The notes: generated by a model from the sequence alone, not told the origin. Shown: positions 31,164 through 39,469, counted from the first letter of the stretch. The stretch is 45,161 bases of DNA from Streptosporangiales bacterium (GCA_009379955.1 WHST01000045.1:1-45161); one strand, 5' to 3'. Translations and numbers: made by a program.

Positions 31164-32309
31164 TCACCTGCGGTAGACGATCTCGACTCGGCGGTTCAGC
31201 GCCCGGCCCTCGGGGTTGTCGCTGCCCTTGACCGTGTTGGCGGCGACCGGGTCCTTCTCTCCGTAACCCTTGGCGGTCAACGTGATCCCCGTACCCGAGA
31301 GCAGCGGACCGAGCTCCTTGCGCACGGCATCGGCACGCCGCTTCGACAGCGACAGGTTGTAGGAGTCGGATCCCTTGCTGTCGGTGTAGCCGCGGACCTC
31401 GACCGGCCCGCTCGCGTTCTTGCGCAGGATCGCGGCGGCCTCGGCGATGCGTGACCTCGCCTTGCCGGTCAGCGTCGCCTTGTCGAAGGCGAACAGCACG
31501 TCGGCGGCGAGGGTGACCTTGCCCTTCTCCTCGCGCACCGACAGGTCGATGTTGGCGGTCTCGGCCGAGATGTCGACGACAGGGGCCTTCGCGGCCGGTG
31601 CCGTGGAGTGCGGCTGTGCCACGAGGACGGCCGGCATCGTCTGACCGGGCTCGGGAGTGGGGAGCGGCGTGGCCGGCGGCGCCCCGTCGGTGATCGGGAC
31701 GTCGCGGAACAGGCCGAACGTGGGCAGGTAGACGCTCATCGTCGACACGTCGACTGCCGGAACGGCGTAGGTCGCCGAGACCAGGGTGGTCATGCCCGTA
31801 CCGAACTTGGGGTTGGTCGAGCACAGGCACTTGTTGTCCGCGTCACGGGCGACGAGATACGCCTTGCCCGCCTTCATGTCGAGGAGGTTCATGCCGGTCG
31901 ACTCGTTGAGCGACGGGTCCTGGTCCTCGAGGTCGCTCGGCGCGCTGAGCAGGAAGGTCATGCCCCCGACGAATCCCGCGGGTGCGTCGCCGGCCACCCG
32001 CAACCCCACCTGGAGCTGCGCGTTCTCACCGTCTCGGTAGATGCCGTAGACCGATGCGACCAGGTACGTGCTCGCCGCCGGAAACGCCGAGCCTGCCGTG
32101 TCCTCGTACGGGACCTGTGCCACGCGCTCGGCGACCGGCTGCCGCTGTCCGTCCGGGGTGGCGGTGTTCGACGCGGGCGAGGAGCTCTGCGGCGCAGAGC
32201 TCGACGGTGACGGGTCGTCACCACCACCGAACAGGCCACAAGCGCTGACGCTGACGGCAGCGCCGAGCACGGCAGCCGTCCTGATCGTCCTGCGCACGCG
32301 GATACCCAT
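31164..32309 (-). CDS. OmpA-family lipoprotein with one C-x-C domain (A-OmpA architecture)
   Basis: A 381-residue lipoprotein (lipobox S-V-S-A-C, Cys24). Domain A spans about 75-210 (V-A-S-V-Y-G-I-Y-R, K-C-L-C-S at 160-164, F-G-L-F-R-D-V-P-I). The linker K-A-P-V-V-D-I-S leads to an OmpA domain (262-381) with L-F-A-F-D-K, G-Y-T-D-S-K-G-S and conserved Asp310 and Arg325, the residues that grip peptidoglycan in this family. Residues 1-380 align with the 542-residue paralogue without net length change. OmpA domains on actinobacterial lipoproteins should tie the membrane surface to the wall. It heads an operon with the type-B lipoprotein five bases downstream. Confidence 0.9.
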   Translation of the reverse strand: MGIRVRRTIRTAAVLGAAVSVSACGLFGGGDDPSPSSSAPQSSSPASNTATPDGQRQPVAERVAQVPYEDTAGSAFPAASTYLVASVYGIYRDGENAQLQVGLRVAGDAPAGFVGGMTFLLSAPSDLEDQDPSLNESTGMNLLDMKAGKAYLVARDADNKCLCSTNPKFGTGMTTLVSATYAVPAVDVSTMSVYLPTFGLFRDVPITDGAPPATPLPTPEPGQTMPAVLVAQPHSTAPAAKAPVVDISAETANIDLSVREEKGKVTLAADVLFAFDKATLTGKARSRIAEAAAILRKNASGPVEVRGYTDSKGSDSYNLSLSKRRADAVRKELGPLLSGTGITLTAKGYGEKDPVAANTVKGSDNPEGRALNRRVEIVYRR

Positions 32310-32460
32310 GACAACAGGTGAATCTACCGGACCCGACCACGACTGTCAGGGCGTCGCACACAGGGCAAGACGGGAATGTCGCGTGGGACCGCCTGACGCG
32401 AGTGCGCAGGCATTAGGGTCATGCACGTTCGACTGCCGACCGACGACGAGGTGGACGCAC

Positions 32461-32880
32461 GTGTCACTGAGCAGCGCCGGCGTCGTCCGTACGGCCCTCG
32501 CATCCCTCGCCTTCACCCTGCTCCTCGTCTTCCTGCTCGCCGCGGTCGCGAACGCCCTCGGCTCCGCCGGGGTGCCCGTCGAGGCCGTGCAGGTCGCCGG
32601 GTTCGTGCTCGCGAGCCTGGCCAGGATCTACGCGGGCGTGCTCGGTGGTCGCGCGGCCAGGCGTGCCGACCTTTCGGTCGCCGGCGCGGTGTTGACGGGG
32701 ACGGTCGGCTGCGCGGTCGGGTACATCGCCTTCGAACTGCTGAACTCCGTGACCGAGGTCGTCCTGCTCGCCAGGGAGCTCACGTTCGGGTGGAGCATGC
32801 TCTACGGGATCCTGCTGTGGCTGCCCGCGGGCGCGATCGGCGGCTACCTCGGTGGCCGCCGCAAGGCACGACGCCGCTAG
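32461..32880 (+). CDS. Small integral membrane protein of unknown function
   Basis: A 139-residue protein with four hydrophobic segments (about 10-30, 38-60, 70-92 and 105-125) and a basic C-terminus (G-G-R-R-K-A-R-R-R). GAGGTGG lies six bases before the GTG at 32461. It is divergent from the OmpA lipoprotein operon, with 151 bp between, and 86 bp upstream of the pilin-fusion gene. No family motif seen; a TIGR04086-like or DUF-type small membrane protein is possible but not shown. Confidence 0.7.
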   Translation: MSLSSAGVVRTALASLAFTLLLVFLLAAVANALGSAGVPVEAVQVAGFVLASLARIYAGVLGGRAARRADLSVAGAVLTGTVGCAVGYIAFELLNSVTEVVLLARELTFGWSMLYGILLWLPAGAIGGYLGGRRKARRR

Positions 32881-32966
32881 TCCGGTGCCGATGGGTCCGT
32901 GGGCCCAGCCCGAATTGGAGCGCAGGACTCTCGTTGCCGGGACGCCGCGGACCTAGTGTGACGGTC

Positions 32967-34445
32967 ATGGTGGGATCGGCGAGATGGCGCAATGCGCGGC
33001 GCAACCGTCAACGGGGGGCCGCGACTGTCGAGTATCTCGCCGTCCTGCTCATTCTCGCGTCCTCGCTCTCCGTCGGCCTCGTCACCGGGCTCGCCAAGGG
33101 CGCGCTCGTCGACCAGGTGAACTTCGCGCTGTGCAAGAGCATGGTGAAGGCCGTCCGCGTCCTCGGCGTCGAGGTCGAGAACACGTGCGTCGCGCCGATG
33201 CCGAAGAACATGCCGCCGTGCGTGACGTACAAGCAGGACCGCCTGTTGGGCGCCAACGGCACGTTCCGCTTCATCCGCGGCGAGCTGACCGGCAAGGACA
33301 CGATCGTCGACCTCGTCGACCCGGTGACGGGCGACGAGTCGGCCCTCGTCTTCCTGAGCAACGAGGCCGGCGTCGGGCTCGAGTACAACGACAGCGTGTC
33401 CAAGGGCAAGTTCACCAGCGCGATGGAGAGCAGGGGTCTGTCGCCCCAGGGGAAGCTCATGCTGCAGGGCGGCACCGGCGTCGTGTACGAGTTCGACTCG
33501 CACGAGGACGCGCAGAACTTCCTCGACTCGCGCCGCGGCAACCTGTTCACCCGCGGGCTCGGCGTCATCACCGGCGGCAAGGCCGACGCGCTCTTCGACG
33601 GCGCCCGCAACCTCTTCAACGACATCACCGGGAACGACGACGACGATGCTCCGACTCCGTCGGGCCTCACCGCCGATCTCGCCATCCAGGCCGAGGCCGG
33701 GCTCAGCTACGAGACCGGCACCCAGAGCCAGACGAACGGCGCGAGCTTCCGCCTCGATGCGACCGCGAACGGCGAGGCGCGCGGGCAGTTCCGCTACAAC
33801 TTCGACGGTACGTCCCAGATCGAGGTGCGCTTCGAGGGCGAGGTCGGCCTGGAGGGCGGCGTCGGCGCGAACGAGCACCTCAAGGACCAGATCCCCCTGC
33901 TCGGCGACCTGAGCGTGACCGGGGGCGGCAACCTCGCCGGCGCGGTCGGCTACCGGCTCCGGTTCGACAAGCACGGCAACCCGACGCAGTTCGTGCTCAC
34001 CACCGAGTCCGGCGGCGGCCTCCAGTGGAAGGCCGGCGCCAACCGCGGCCACGCCGGCGGCCAGGACGGCGAGCTGACGGTCAACACGTACACGCTCGAC
34101 CTGACCAACCCGGAGAACATGGACGCCTTCGCGGACTCGTTCCCGGCGCTCGCGGCGGGTCAGCTCGCGAGCCCGATCTCGCCCGTCGCCATCCTCACGA
34201 CCGACAACCCGATCTCGCGGCGGCTGAAGGAGAACAGCGTCCAGTACGAGCAGGTGTACGACACCGAGGGCGACATGCTCGGCGTCGACTCACCGGACAG
34301 CGCGAACGAGAAGGGCCTGAAGATCAAGGGCGTCGGGATCGGCTTCAACGACGAGACCGCCAAGCGGACCCTCAGGACCGCCCGCTACATCGACCACAGC
34401 CAGCCCGGCTCGACCTGGCAGAATCTCGCCAAATGCGAGGGTTGA
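32967..34445 (+). CDS. Flp-like pilin head fused to a large extracellular domain
   Basis: A 492-residue protein. Residues 1-71 look like a whole Flp pilin: basic leader, G17|A-A-T-V-E-Y (Glu at +5), hydrophobic helix (24-43), then K-G-A-L-V-D-Q-V and L-G-V-E-V-E, matching the major pilin (29191-29463) almost end to end. A cysteine-bearing joint (N-T-C, P-P-C-V-T-Y) leads to about 420 residues of new sequence: a mixed part to 230 (F-L-S-N-E-A-G-V-G-L-E), an acidic hinge (N-D-D-D-D-A-P-T-P), then glycine-rich beta repeats (E-V-R-F-E-G-E-V-G-L-E-G-G-V-G). It is most easily read as a tip or side adhesin carried by the pilus. It lies 2.5 kb past the main operon and overlaps the next lipoprotein gene by 13 bases. 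Confidence 0.85.
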   Translation: MVGSARWRNARRNRQRGAATVEYLAVLLILASSLSVGLVTGLAKGALVDQVNFALCKSMVKAVRVLGVEVENTCVAPMPKNMPPCVTYKQDRLLGANGTFRFIRGELTGKDTIVDLVDPVTGDESALVFLSNEAGVGLEYNDSVSKGKFTSAMESRGLSPQGKLMLQGGTGVVYEFDSHEDAQNFLDSRRGNLFTRGLGVITGGKADALFDGARNLFNDITGNDDDDAPTPSGLTADLAIQAEAGLSYETGTQSQTNGASFRLDATANGEARGQFRYNFDGTSQIEVRFEGEVGLEGGVGANEHLKDQIPLLGDLSVTGGGNLAGAVGYRLRFDKHGNPTQFVLTTESGGGLQWKAGANRGHAGGQDGELTVNTYTLDLTNPENMDAFADSFPALAAGQLASPISPVAILTTDNPISRRLKENSVQYEQVYDTEGDMLGVDSPDSANEKGLKIKGVGIGFNDETAKRTLRTARYIDHSQPGSTWQNLAKCEG

Positions 34446-35059
34446 CGAGACGGGATCGAGGCAGTGGCCCACGCGGCACCGGGGCGCTGCGTACGGCCGG
34501 CGCCCTCGTGCTGCTGCTGGCCGTGGTCGCCGGCTGCCGCGGCGGTGAAGGGCCCGAGGCGTCGCCGTCGCCCACCGTCACGCCGCTGCCGGGCAGCGTC
34601 CAGGTCAGGGACTTCAGCTTCGTCCCGCCGGACGGCCTGACCAAGGTCGGGGAGCGCAGCAAGCAACAGAACACCAACGCCAGCTACGAGATGGTCGGCA
34701 CGGCCAAACCACCGATGTCGCCGCCACGGTTCGACGTCTTCGTGGAGAAGGGCGACGTCGGCTCGGCGAAGGTCCGCGCGGCGGCGATCGTCGACCTGGC
34801 AAACCTCCAGCTCGACGACGCGAAGATCGTGCGGAACGAGCGCGTCAAGGTGCCCGGCGCCGTCGACGCGCGACTGATCGAGATCACGTTCGTCTGCGGG
34901 GGTACTTCCGGCAAGGCGAAGATCCCGTGCCGGCAGTTCGAGGTGCTCGTCCAGACGGCGCAGAAGCCGCAGTACGGCCTGCGCTACGGCATGCCGCAGA
35001 AGCATTACGACAAGGCCGCCGTCGACGCGCTGACCGACTCCCTGCGGGTCATCGCCTGA
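34433..35059 (+). CDS. Lipoprotein coupled to the pilin-fusion gene
   Basis: A 208-residue lipoprotein: basic N-terminus, hydrophobic core and lipobox V-V-A-G-C. A short Ser/Pro/Thr linker follows, then a domain of about 160 residues starting F-S-F-V-P-P-D-G-L, with I-E-I-T-F-V-C-G-G-T-S and I-P-C-R-Q-F-E-V-L (two cysteines). The overall pattern resembles small surface lipoproteins of the LpqN/PsbP-like kind, but that is only a weak likeness. It has no good ribosome-binding site and starts inside the end of the pilin-fusion gene, so its translation depends on that gene. A partner or chaperone role is inferred. Confidence 0.75.
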   Translation: MRGLTRRDRGSGPRGTGALRTAGALVLLLAVVAGCRGGEGPEASPSPTVTPLPGSVQVRDFSFVPPDGLTKVGERSKQQNTNASYEMVGTAKPPMSPPRFDVFVEKGDVGSAKVRAAAIVDLANLQLDDAKIVRNERVKVPGAVDARLIEITFVCGGTSGKAKIPCRQFEVLVQTAQKPQYGLRYGMPQKHYDKAAVDALTDSLRVIA

Positions 35060-35076
35060 CCCCGCGGCCTCGACAC

Positions 35077-35124
35077 GTGAACGGCACCCTCACCCCATCG
35101 GGGCACGGTGAGGGTGCCGTTCAC
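35077..35124. terminator. 18-bp perfect hairpin terminator
   Basis: Arms 35077-35094 and 35107-35124 are perfect inverted repeats with a 12-base loop. It starts 18 bases past the lipoprotein stop and is followed by the convergent DUF3592 gene, so it can end transcription from both sides. It is the longest perfect stem in the window. Confidence 0.8.
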
Positions 35125-35231
35125 AGGTGCGCTCCGAGGATCGTCAGTGGAGTCACCTCACCGACGTGGACTGCGAGCCTATTGACGAGTCAGTGCCAGG
35201 CGTGGCTCTGGCGACGCGTGCTACTGACAAC

Positions 35232-35672
35232 TCAGCTGAGCCGCGCGAGGAGTGCGGAGGCTGCGATCACGAGGACGAACAGCGCGATGGCGAAGCCCGC
35301 GGCGTACGCCACGACGCCGGCGCCCCTGGCGGTGTCGACGTACGCCTCGGCCGGGTCACGCGGGTCGTACGCCACGCGCACCCGCTGGCCGGCCTCCGCC
35401 ACCGGCGGGTTGGACGCCACGCGGCTCTCGGTCTGCACCTCGCGGCCGTCGGTCGTACGGAAGGCCAGCACCGGCGCGTACGTCGTGGGACGGCGACCTG
35501 CACGGGCCGTGCCCGAGTCGCGCGTGCGCACGTCGACCACGACACCGGGCACGCGGACGGCCCTGCGCCGCCCCGCGACCTGGCGCACCAGGCCGGTGCC
35601 GGTCACGACGGTGAGGAAGAACGAGCCGACCGTGATGATGACGGACGCGAGCAGCACGTAGTCGAGGTCCAT
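35232..35672 (-). CDS. DUF3592-like membrane protein
   Basis: A 146-residue protein with a hydrophobic segment at each end (about 6-28 and 120-143) and a soluble middle of beta type (V-V-V-D-V-R-T-R-D, Y-A-P-V-L-A-F-R-T-T-D-G-R-E-V, V-R-V-A-Y-D-P-R-D-P), the DUF3592 pattern. Role unknown. The AGGTGA before the ATG at 35672 overlaps the stop region of the DUF192 gene, so it is the last gene of a three-gene operon with DUF192 and the prepilin peptidase. Confidence 0.82.
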   Translation of the reverse strand: MDLDYVLLASVIITVGSFFLTVVTGTGLVRQVAGRRRAVRVPGVVVDVRTRDSGTARAGRRPTTYAPVLAFRTTDGREVQTESRVASNPPVAEAGQRVRVAYDPRDPAEAYVDTARGAGVVAYAAGFAIALFVLVIAASALLARLS

Positions 35673-35676
35673 CGGG

Positions 35677-36036
35677 TCACCTGGTCGCGTCGTACTCGAT
35701 CTCGAGCCGGTCACCGCGGGAGACGCCCCACCGTTCGAGCGCACCCCACTCGGCCTCGAGGACATGCCGCGCCCGCAGCCGGTTGCGACCGAGTCGGTTG
35801 CGTTTCATCCGCACGATGGCGATGACCGTCCACGACCTGTCGAGGTAGGCCACGTCGAGGGGGAAGCGCATCTGGAACGTGTGCACTCCACTGCACGGAC
35901 TGATCAGGAACGCGCCCTCGACGCCGTTCCTGCCGAGCAGCCCGCGGGTGCGCTTCTTGTGCGACGCGGCGACCTCGAGCGGCGCGATGCGGGTGCCGTC
36001 CTTCTTCAGCCAGCCGCGCCCGTTGTGCAGCTTCAC
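35677..36036 (-). CDS. DUF192 family protein
   Basis: A 119-residue protein with the family core R-T-R-G-L-L-G-R-N, A-F-L-I-S-P-C-S-G-V-H-T-F-Q-M-R-F-P-L-D-V-A-Y-L-D, and the ending H-V-L-E-A-E-W-G-A. DUF192 genes are common beside Tad loci and prepilin peptidases in actinobacteria, yet no biochemical role is settled. GTG start at 36036 with GGGACGGG upstream. It lies 21 bases after the prepilin peptidase, four bases before the DUF3592 gene. Confidence 0.9.
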   Translation of the reverse strand: MKLHNGRGWLKKDGTRIAPLEVAASHKKRTRGLLGRNGVEGAFLISPCSGVHTFQMRFPLDVAYLDRSWTVIAIVRMKRNRLGRNRLRARHVLEAEWGALERWGVSRGDRLEIEYDATR

Positions 36037-36057
36037 CGTCTGCCCGTCCCTTCGTGC

Positions 36058-36720
36058 TCAGTTGACGAGGATCGCGATCAACGCACCCGCCAGCATGAAC
36101 GGCCCGAACGGGATCGCCGTCTTCCTGGTACCCCGCCTGCTGATGACCAGCGCGAGGGCGAAGAGCCCGCCGAGCAACACACCGTAGAACGTGCCGGCGA
36201 AGCACGCCCCGGCCCCCAGCCAGCCGAGGTAGATGCCGAGGAGGCCGGCGAGCTTCACGTCACCCCACCCGAAGGCGCCGGGACCGATCAGGCCGCTGAG
36301 CAGGAACAGCAGGGCGTACAGCACCCACAGCACGGCCATGCCGACCACGGCGGTGAGCAGGGACCACCAGCCCTCGAAGAACGCGGCGCCGGCGAGGAGC
36401 GCGAGCGCGATCGGGTAGGACGGCAGGGTCAGCCGGTCGGGCAGCCGGTACTCGACCACGTCGATCGCGGCGAGTGCCACACCGACGACGGCGAAATAGA
36501 GGTAGGCGGGCAGTGCCGGGGTGAGACCGAACCGCAGGGTGAACGCGACGAACGCCCCGGCGCACGCGAGCGGCACGAGCACGTCGCGGGGCCCGGTGAC
36601 CGCGGGCCGCCACGCGGCTCGCAGCGACCGCCCGGCGATCCTCGCCGCCACGAGAACGCCGGCCACCAGTCCCGCGAGACCGGCCAGCACGGGCCACATG
36701 TACGTCAGCACCGTCGCCAC
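36058..36720 (-). CDS. A24-type prepilin peptidase
   Basis: About 220 residues with seven to eight membrane helices. The two catalytic aspartates of the A24 family are Asp87 ([12 protein letters not shown]) and Asp154 in the G-x-G-D motif G-W-G-D-V-K-L. It lacks the cytoplasmic zinc/methylase domain of PilD, as usual for Tad systems. It should cut the leaders of the Flp pilin, the pilin-fusion, and the TadE proteins after Gly. GTG at 36720 has AGGAGAG too close; GTG at 36711 has better spacing and may be the true start. It is divergent from vdh. Confidence 0.92.
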   Translation of the reverse strand: MATVLTYMWPVLAGLAGLVAGVLVAARIAGRSLRAAWRPAVTGPRDVLVPLACAGAFVAFTLRFGLTPALPAYLYFAVVGVALAAIDVVEYRLPDRLTLPSYPIALALLAGAAFFEGWWSLLTAVVGMAVLWVLYALLFLLSGLIGPGAFGWGDVKLAGLLGIYLGWLGAGACFAGTFYGVLLGGLFALALVISRRGTRKTAIPFGPFMLAGALIAILVN

Positions 36721-36857
36721 CTCTCCTGTCCCGGCAATCTACCGAGCCGGCGGCTGCCGCGGTGCCGCTCACCACGGCGCTGTGGACGGTCGGGGTCCTA
36801 AGCTTGGCCGTGGCACCCGCGTCACCATGCGTGGGCGAAGGACAGGAGACAACAACC

Positions 36858-37988
36858 ATGTCTGAGTCCGACCGCATCGAGACCTACCAGGTCCAGTCGG
36901 AGACGGTCATACCACGGACGACCGGGGTGTTCGCGAGGCACACCGGGCACGAGCAGGTCGTCTACTGCCACGACGAGCCGAGCGGGCTGCGGGCGATCAT
37001 CGCCATCTACAGCACCGCACTCGGTCCCGCACTCGGCGGCACCCGCTTCCATCCGTACCTCGACGAGACCGACGCGCTGGACGACGTGCTCAACCTCTCC
37101 CGCGCCATGGCGTACAAGGCGGCCATCACCGGCCTCGATCTCGGCGGCGGCAAGGCCGTGATCATCGGTGACCCGAGCGTGCACAAGACCGAGGCGTTGC
37201 TGCGAGCGTACGGTCGGTACGTCCAGTCCCTGGGTGGCCGCTACCTCACCGCCTGTGACGTGGGCACCTACGTCGAGGACATGGACGTCGTCGCGCGCGA
37301 GTGCCGCTATGTCACCGGACGCTCCACCGAGCACGGCGGCGCCGGCGACTCGAGCGTGCTCACCGCATACGGCGTGTTCCAGGGCATGCGGGCCGCCGCG
37401 GCACGCGTCTGGGGCTCCCCCGAGCTGCGCGGCCGGCGGGTCGGCGTGGCCGGCGTCGGCAAGGTCGGCAGGCACCTGGTCGAGCACCTGGTCGACGACG
37501 GCGCTCGCGTGGTGGTGACCGACGTCGCCACCGAGCGCCTCGAGCGGCTCACCGCGGCCCACCCGGGCGTCGAGACGGCCGACGACACCGCGGCCCTCGT
37601 CCGGCTCCCCCTGGACGTCTACGCGCCGTGCGCTCTCGGTGGCGCGCTCGACGACGACACCGTGCAGATCCTGTCCGCGGCGGTCGTGTGCGGCGCCGCG
37701 AACAACCAGCTCGCCCGCCCGGGCATCGAGAAGCTCCTCGACGAGCGACGCATCCTCTACGCGCCGGACTACGTGGTGAACGCCGGTGGGCTCGTCCAGG
37801 TGGCCGACGAGATCGAGGGCTTCAGCTTCGAGCGGGCGAGGAAGCGGGTCGAGGGCATCTACGCCACGGCGTCGCAGGTCTTCGCGGTCGCGACCGAGGA
37901 GAACGTCCCCCCTTCCGTCGCCGCCGACCGGATGGCCGAACGCCGGATGAGCGCGATCGGCCGCCTCCGCGGTATCCACATCGGGTGA
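36858..37988 (+). CDS. vdh: Valine/leucine dehydrogenase (Glu/Leu/Phe/Val dehydrogenase family)
   Basis: A 376-residue NAD-dependent enzyme that deaminates branched-chain amino acids to 2-oxo acids. The N-terminal catalytic domain has [10 protein letters not shown], the two lysine motifs A-M-A-Y-K-A-A and D-L-G-G-G-K-A-V-I, and the T-A-C-D-V-G-T segment. The C-terminal Rossmann domain has [12 protein letters not shown] and [12 protein letters not shown] (CAGGAG) lies before the ATG. In Streptomyces vdh is followed by a DUF3073 gene, purM and purF, as here, so I use vdh; substrate preference (Val or Leu) is not shown. Confidence 0.92.
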   Translation: MSESDRIETYQVQSETVIPRTTGVFARHTGHEQVVYCHDEPSGLRAIIAIYSTALGPALGGTRFHPYLDETDALDDVLNLSRAMAYKAAITGLDLGGGKAVIIGDPSVHKTEALLRAYGRYVQSLGGRYLTACDVGTYVEDMDVVARECRYVTGRSTEHGGAGDSSVLTAYGVFQGMRAAAARVWGSPELRGRRVGVAGVGKVGRHLVEHLVDDGARVVVTDVATERLERLTAAHPGVETADDTAALVRLPLDVYAPCALGGALDDDTVQILSAAVVCGAANNQLARPGIEKLLDERRILYAPDYVVNAGGLVQVADEIEGFSFERARKRVEGIYATASQVFAVATEENVPPSVAADRMAERRMSAIGRLRGIHIG

Positions 37989-38103
37989 GCATCGGACGAC
38001 AAACGGCCATGTGCCGTCGCCGACTCGACCGTCGACACGATACGGTGGGACTCAACCAGACCGGCCAACCCGTGCGGCCGGAACGTGACTCATGTACGCG
38101 AAT

Positions 38104-38120
38104 CGGGGTTGCAAGCCCCG
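38104..38120 (+). other. Small stem-loop in the DUF3073 leader
   Basis: Five-base arms (38104-38108 and 38116-38120) flank a 7-base loop, ending just before the GAGGGGG ribosome-binding site at 38125-38131. It may affect translation start; evidence is only structural. Confidence 0.25.
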
Positions 38121-38139
38121 CGTTGAGGGGGTCGAGCCA

Positions 38140-38367
38140 ATGGGGCGCGGCCGGGCAAAGGCCAAGCAGACGAAGGTCGCCCGCAAGCTCAAGTACAGCA
38201 GCGGTAACACCGACCTGTCACAGCTTGCTGAAGAGCTAGGCGCGGCGTCGCCGACTCCACCGCCGAGGGCGGACGAGCCGGCGGACCGCGGCGACGAGGC
38301 TCGATACACCGACGACGACCTCGTCGCGAAGTACTCCGACTACGCCGACGACGTCGACCGCCGCTGA
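38140..38367 (+). CDS. DUF3073 family protein
   Basis: A 75-residue protein with the invariant start M-G-R-G-R-A-K-A-K-Q-T-K-V-A-R-K-L-K-Y and an acidic tail (Y-T-D-D-D-L-V-A-K-Y-S-D-Y). The basic head and acidic tail suggest binding to nucleic acid or ribosome, but the function is unknown. Found only in actinobacteria, next to purM. GAGGGGG lies eight bases before the ATG at 38140. It converges on purM with a 31-bp gap that shows no strong terminator. Confidence 0.93.
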   Translation: MGRGRAKAKQTKVARKLKYSSGNTDLSQLAEELGAASPTPPPRADEPADRGDEARYTDDDLVAKYSDYADDVDRR

Positions 38368-38398
38368 CCAGGCGTCGGCTGAGGTACGGCTGCGCCGG

Positions 38399-39469
38399 TC
38401 AGCTCGGGTGAGCCCCGGTCAGACGCACCTCGCCGGCTCCGGCGACCACCTCACCGGCGACCCAGGCGGGCACCTTGCGCCCGACCAGCACCGCGAGGGC
38501 ACGGTCGACGTCGCCCTGAGCCAGCACGGCCAGCATGCCGACGCCGAGGTTGAACGTCCGCTCCATCTCCTCCCGGTCGATGCGTCCGCGAGCCTCGATC
38601 AGCGCGAAGATCGCCTGGGGGGTCCAGGTGGACCTGTCGACGACCGCGTCGAGCGTGGCCGGGAGCATCCGGGCGAGGTTCGCCGCGAGGCCACCGCCGG
38701 TGACGTGCGCGAACGCGTGCACCTCGGTCTCCGCGGCCAGGGTGAGGCAGTCCTGCGCGTAGATCCGGGTCGGGACGAGCAGCTCGTCACCGAGTGAGCG
38801 GTCGAGCTCGTCGGGCTCCGCGTCGAGCGTCATGCGCCCCATCCGGAGCAGTGCGTGCCTGGCCAGGGCGTACCCGTTGGAGTGCATGCCGGACGAGCCG
38901 AGTGCCACGACGACGTCGCCCGGACGGACCCGTTCCGGCCCGAGGATGGCGTCCTCGTCGACGATGCCGGTGCCAGCACCCGCCAGGTCGTACTCCTGCG
39001 GCTGCATGATGCCCGGGTGCTCGGCCGTCTCGCCGCCGACGAGGGCGCAGCCGGCGATGCGGCAACCGGCGGCGATACCGCCGACGATCGCCGAGATCCG
39101 CTCCGGCACGACCTGGCCGCACGCGATGTAGTCGGTCATGAACAGCGGCTCGGCACCGCACACGACGAGGTCGTCGACCACCATGCCGACGAGGTCCTGG
39201 CCGATCGTGTCGTGCCGGTCGAGTGCCTGCGCGACGGCGAGCTTCGTGCCGACGCCGTCGGTCGAGGTCGCGAGCACGGGCGACTTGTACCTGCTCGTAT
39301 CCAGGCGGAACAGGCCGGCGAACCCGCCGAGGTCGCCGAGCACCTCGGGCCGGGTCGCCGACCTGACCTGTTCGGCCATCAGGGCGACCGCCCTGTCACC
39401 CGCGTCGATGTCGACACCGGCCTCCGCGTACGTCGCCGCCCCGCCGGTGTCGTCAGTTCCCGAGCTCAT
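38399..39469 (-). CDS. purM: Phosphoribosylformylglycinamidine cyclo-ligase (AIR synthetase)
   Basis: A 356-residue enzyme closing the imidazole ring in purine synthesis (FGAM to AIR, ATP used). Landmarks: T-Y-A-E-A-G-V-D-I-D-A-G-D near the start, L-A-T-S-T-D-G-V-G-T-K-L, D-L-V-V-C-G-A-E-P-L-F, G-G-E-T-A-E-H-P-G, L-G-S-S-G-M-H-S-N-G-Y-A-L and A-F-A-H-V-T-G-G-G-L. Length is usual. Its ATG overlaps the purF stop by four bases (ATGA), so it is translated with purF. Confidence 0.97.
   Translation of the reverse strand: MSSGTDDTGGAATYAEAGVDIDAGDRAVALMAEQVRSATRPEVLGDLGGFAGLFRLDTSRYKSPVLATSTDGVGTKLAVAQALDRHDTIGQDLVGMVVDDLVVCGAEPLFMTDYIACGQVVPERISAIVGGIAAGCRIAGCALVGGETAEHPGIMQPQEYDLAGAGTGIVDEDAILGPERVRPGDVVVALGSSGMHSNGYALARHALLRMGRMTLDAEPDELDRSLGDELLVPTRIYAQDCLTLAAETEVHAFAHVTGGGLAANLARMLPATLDAVVDRSTWTPQAIFALIEARGRIDREEMERTFNLGVGMLAVLAQGDVDRALAVLVGRKVPAWVAGEVVAGAGEVRLTGAHPS

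Noticed and set aside
17176-36720. Recent genomic island or prophage
   Set aside because: No integrase, transposase, phage gene or flanking direct repeat; GC content and start-codon use look like the rest.
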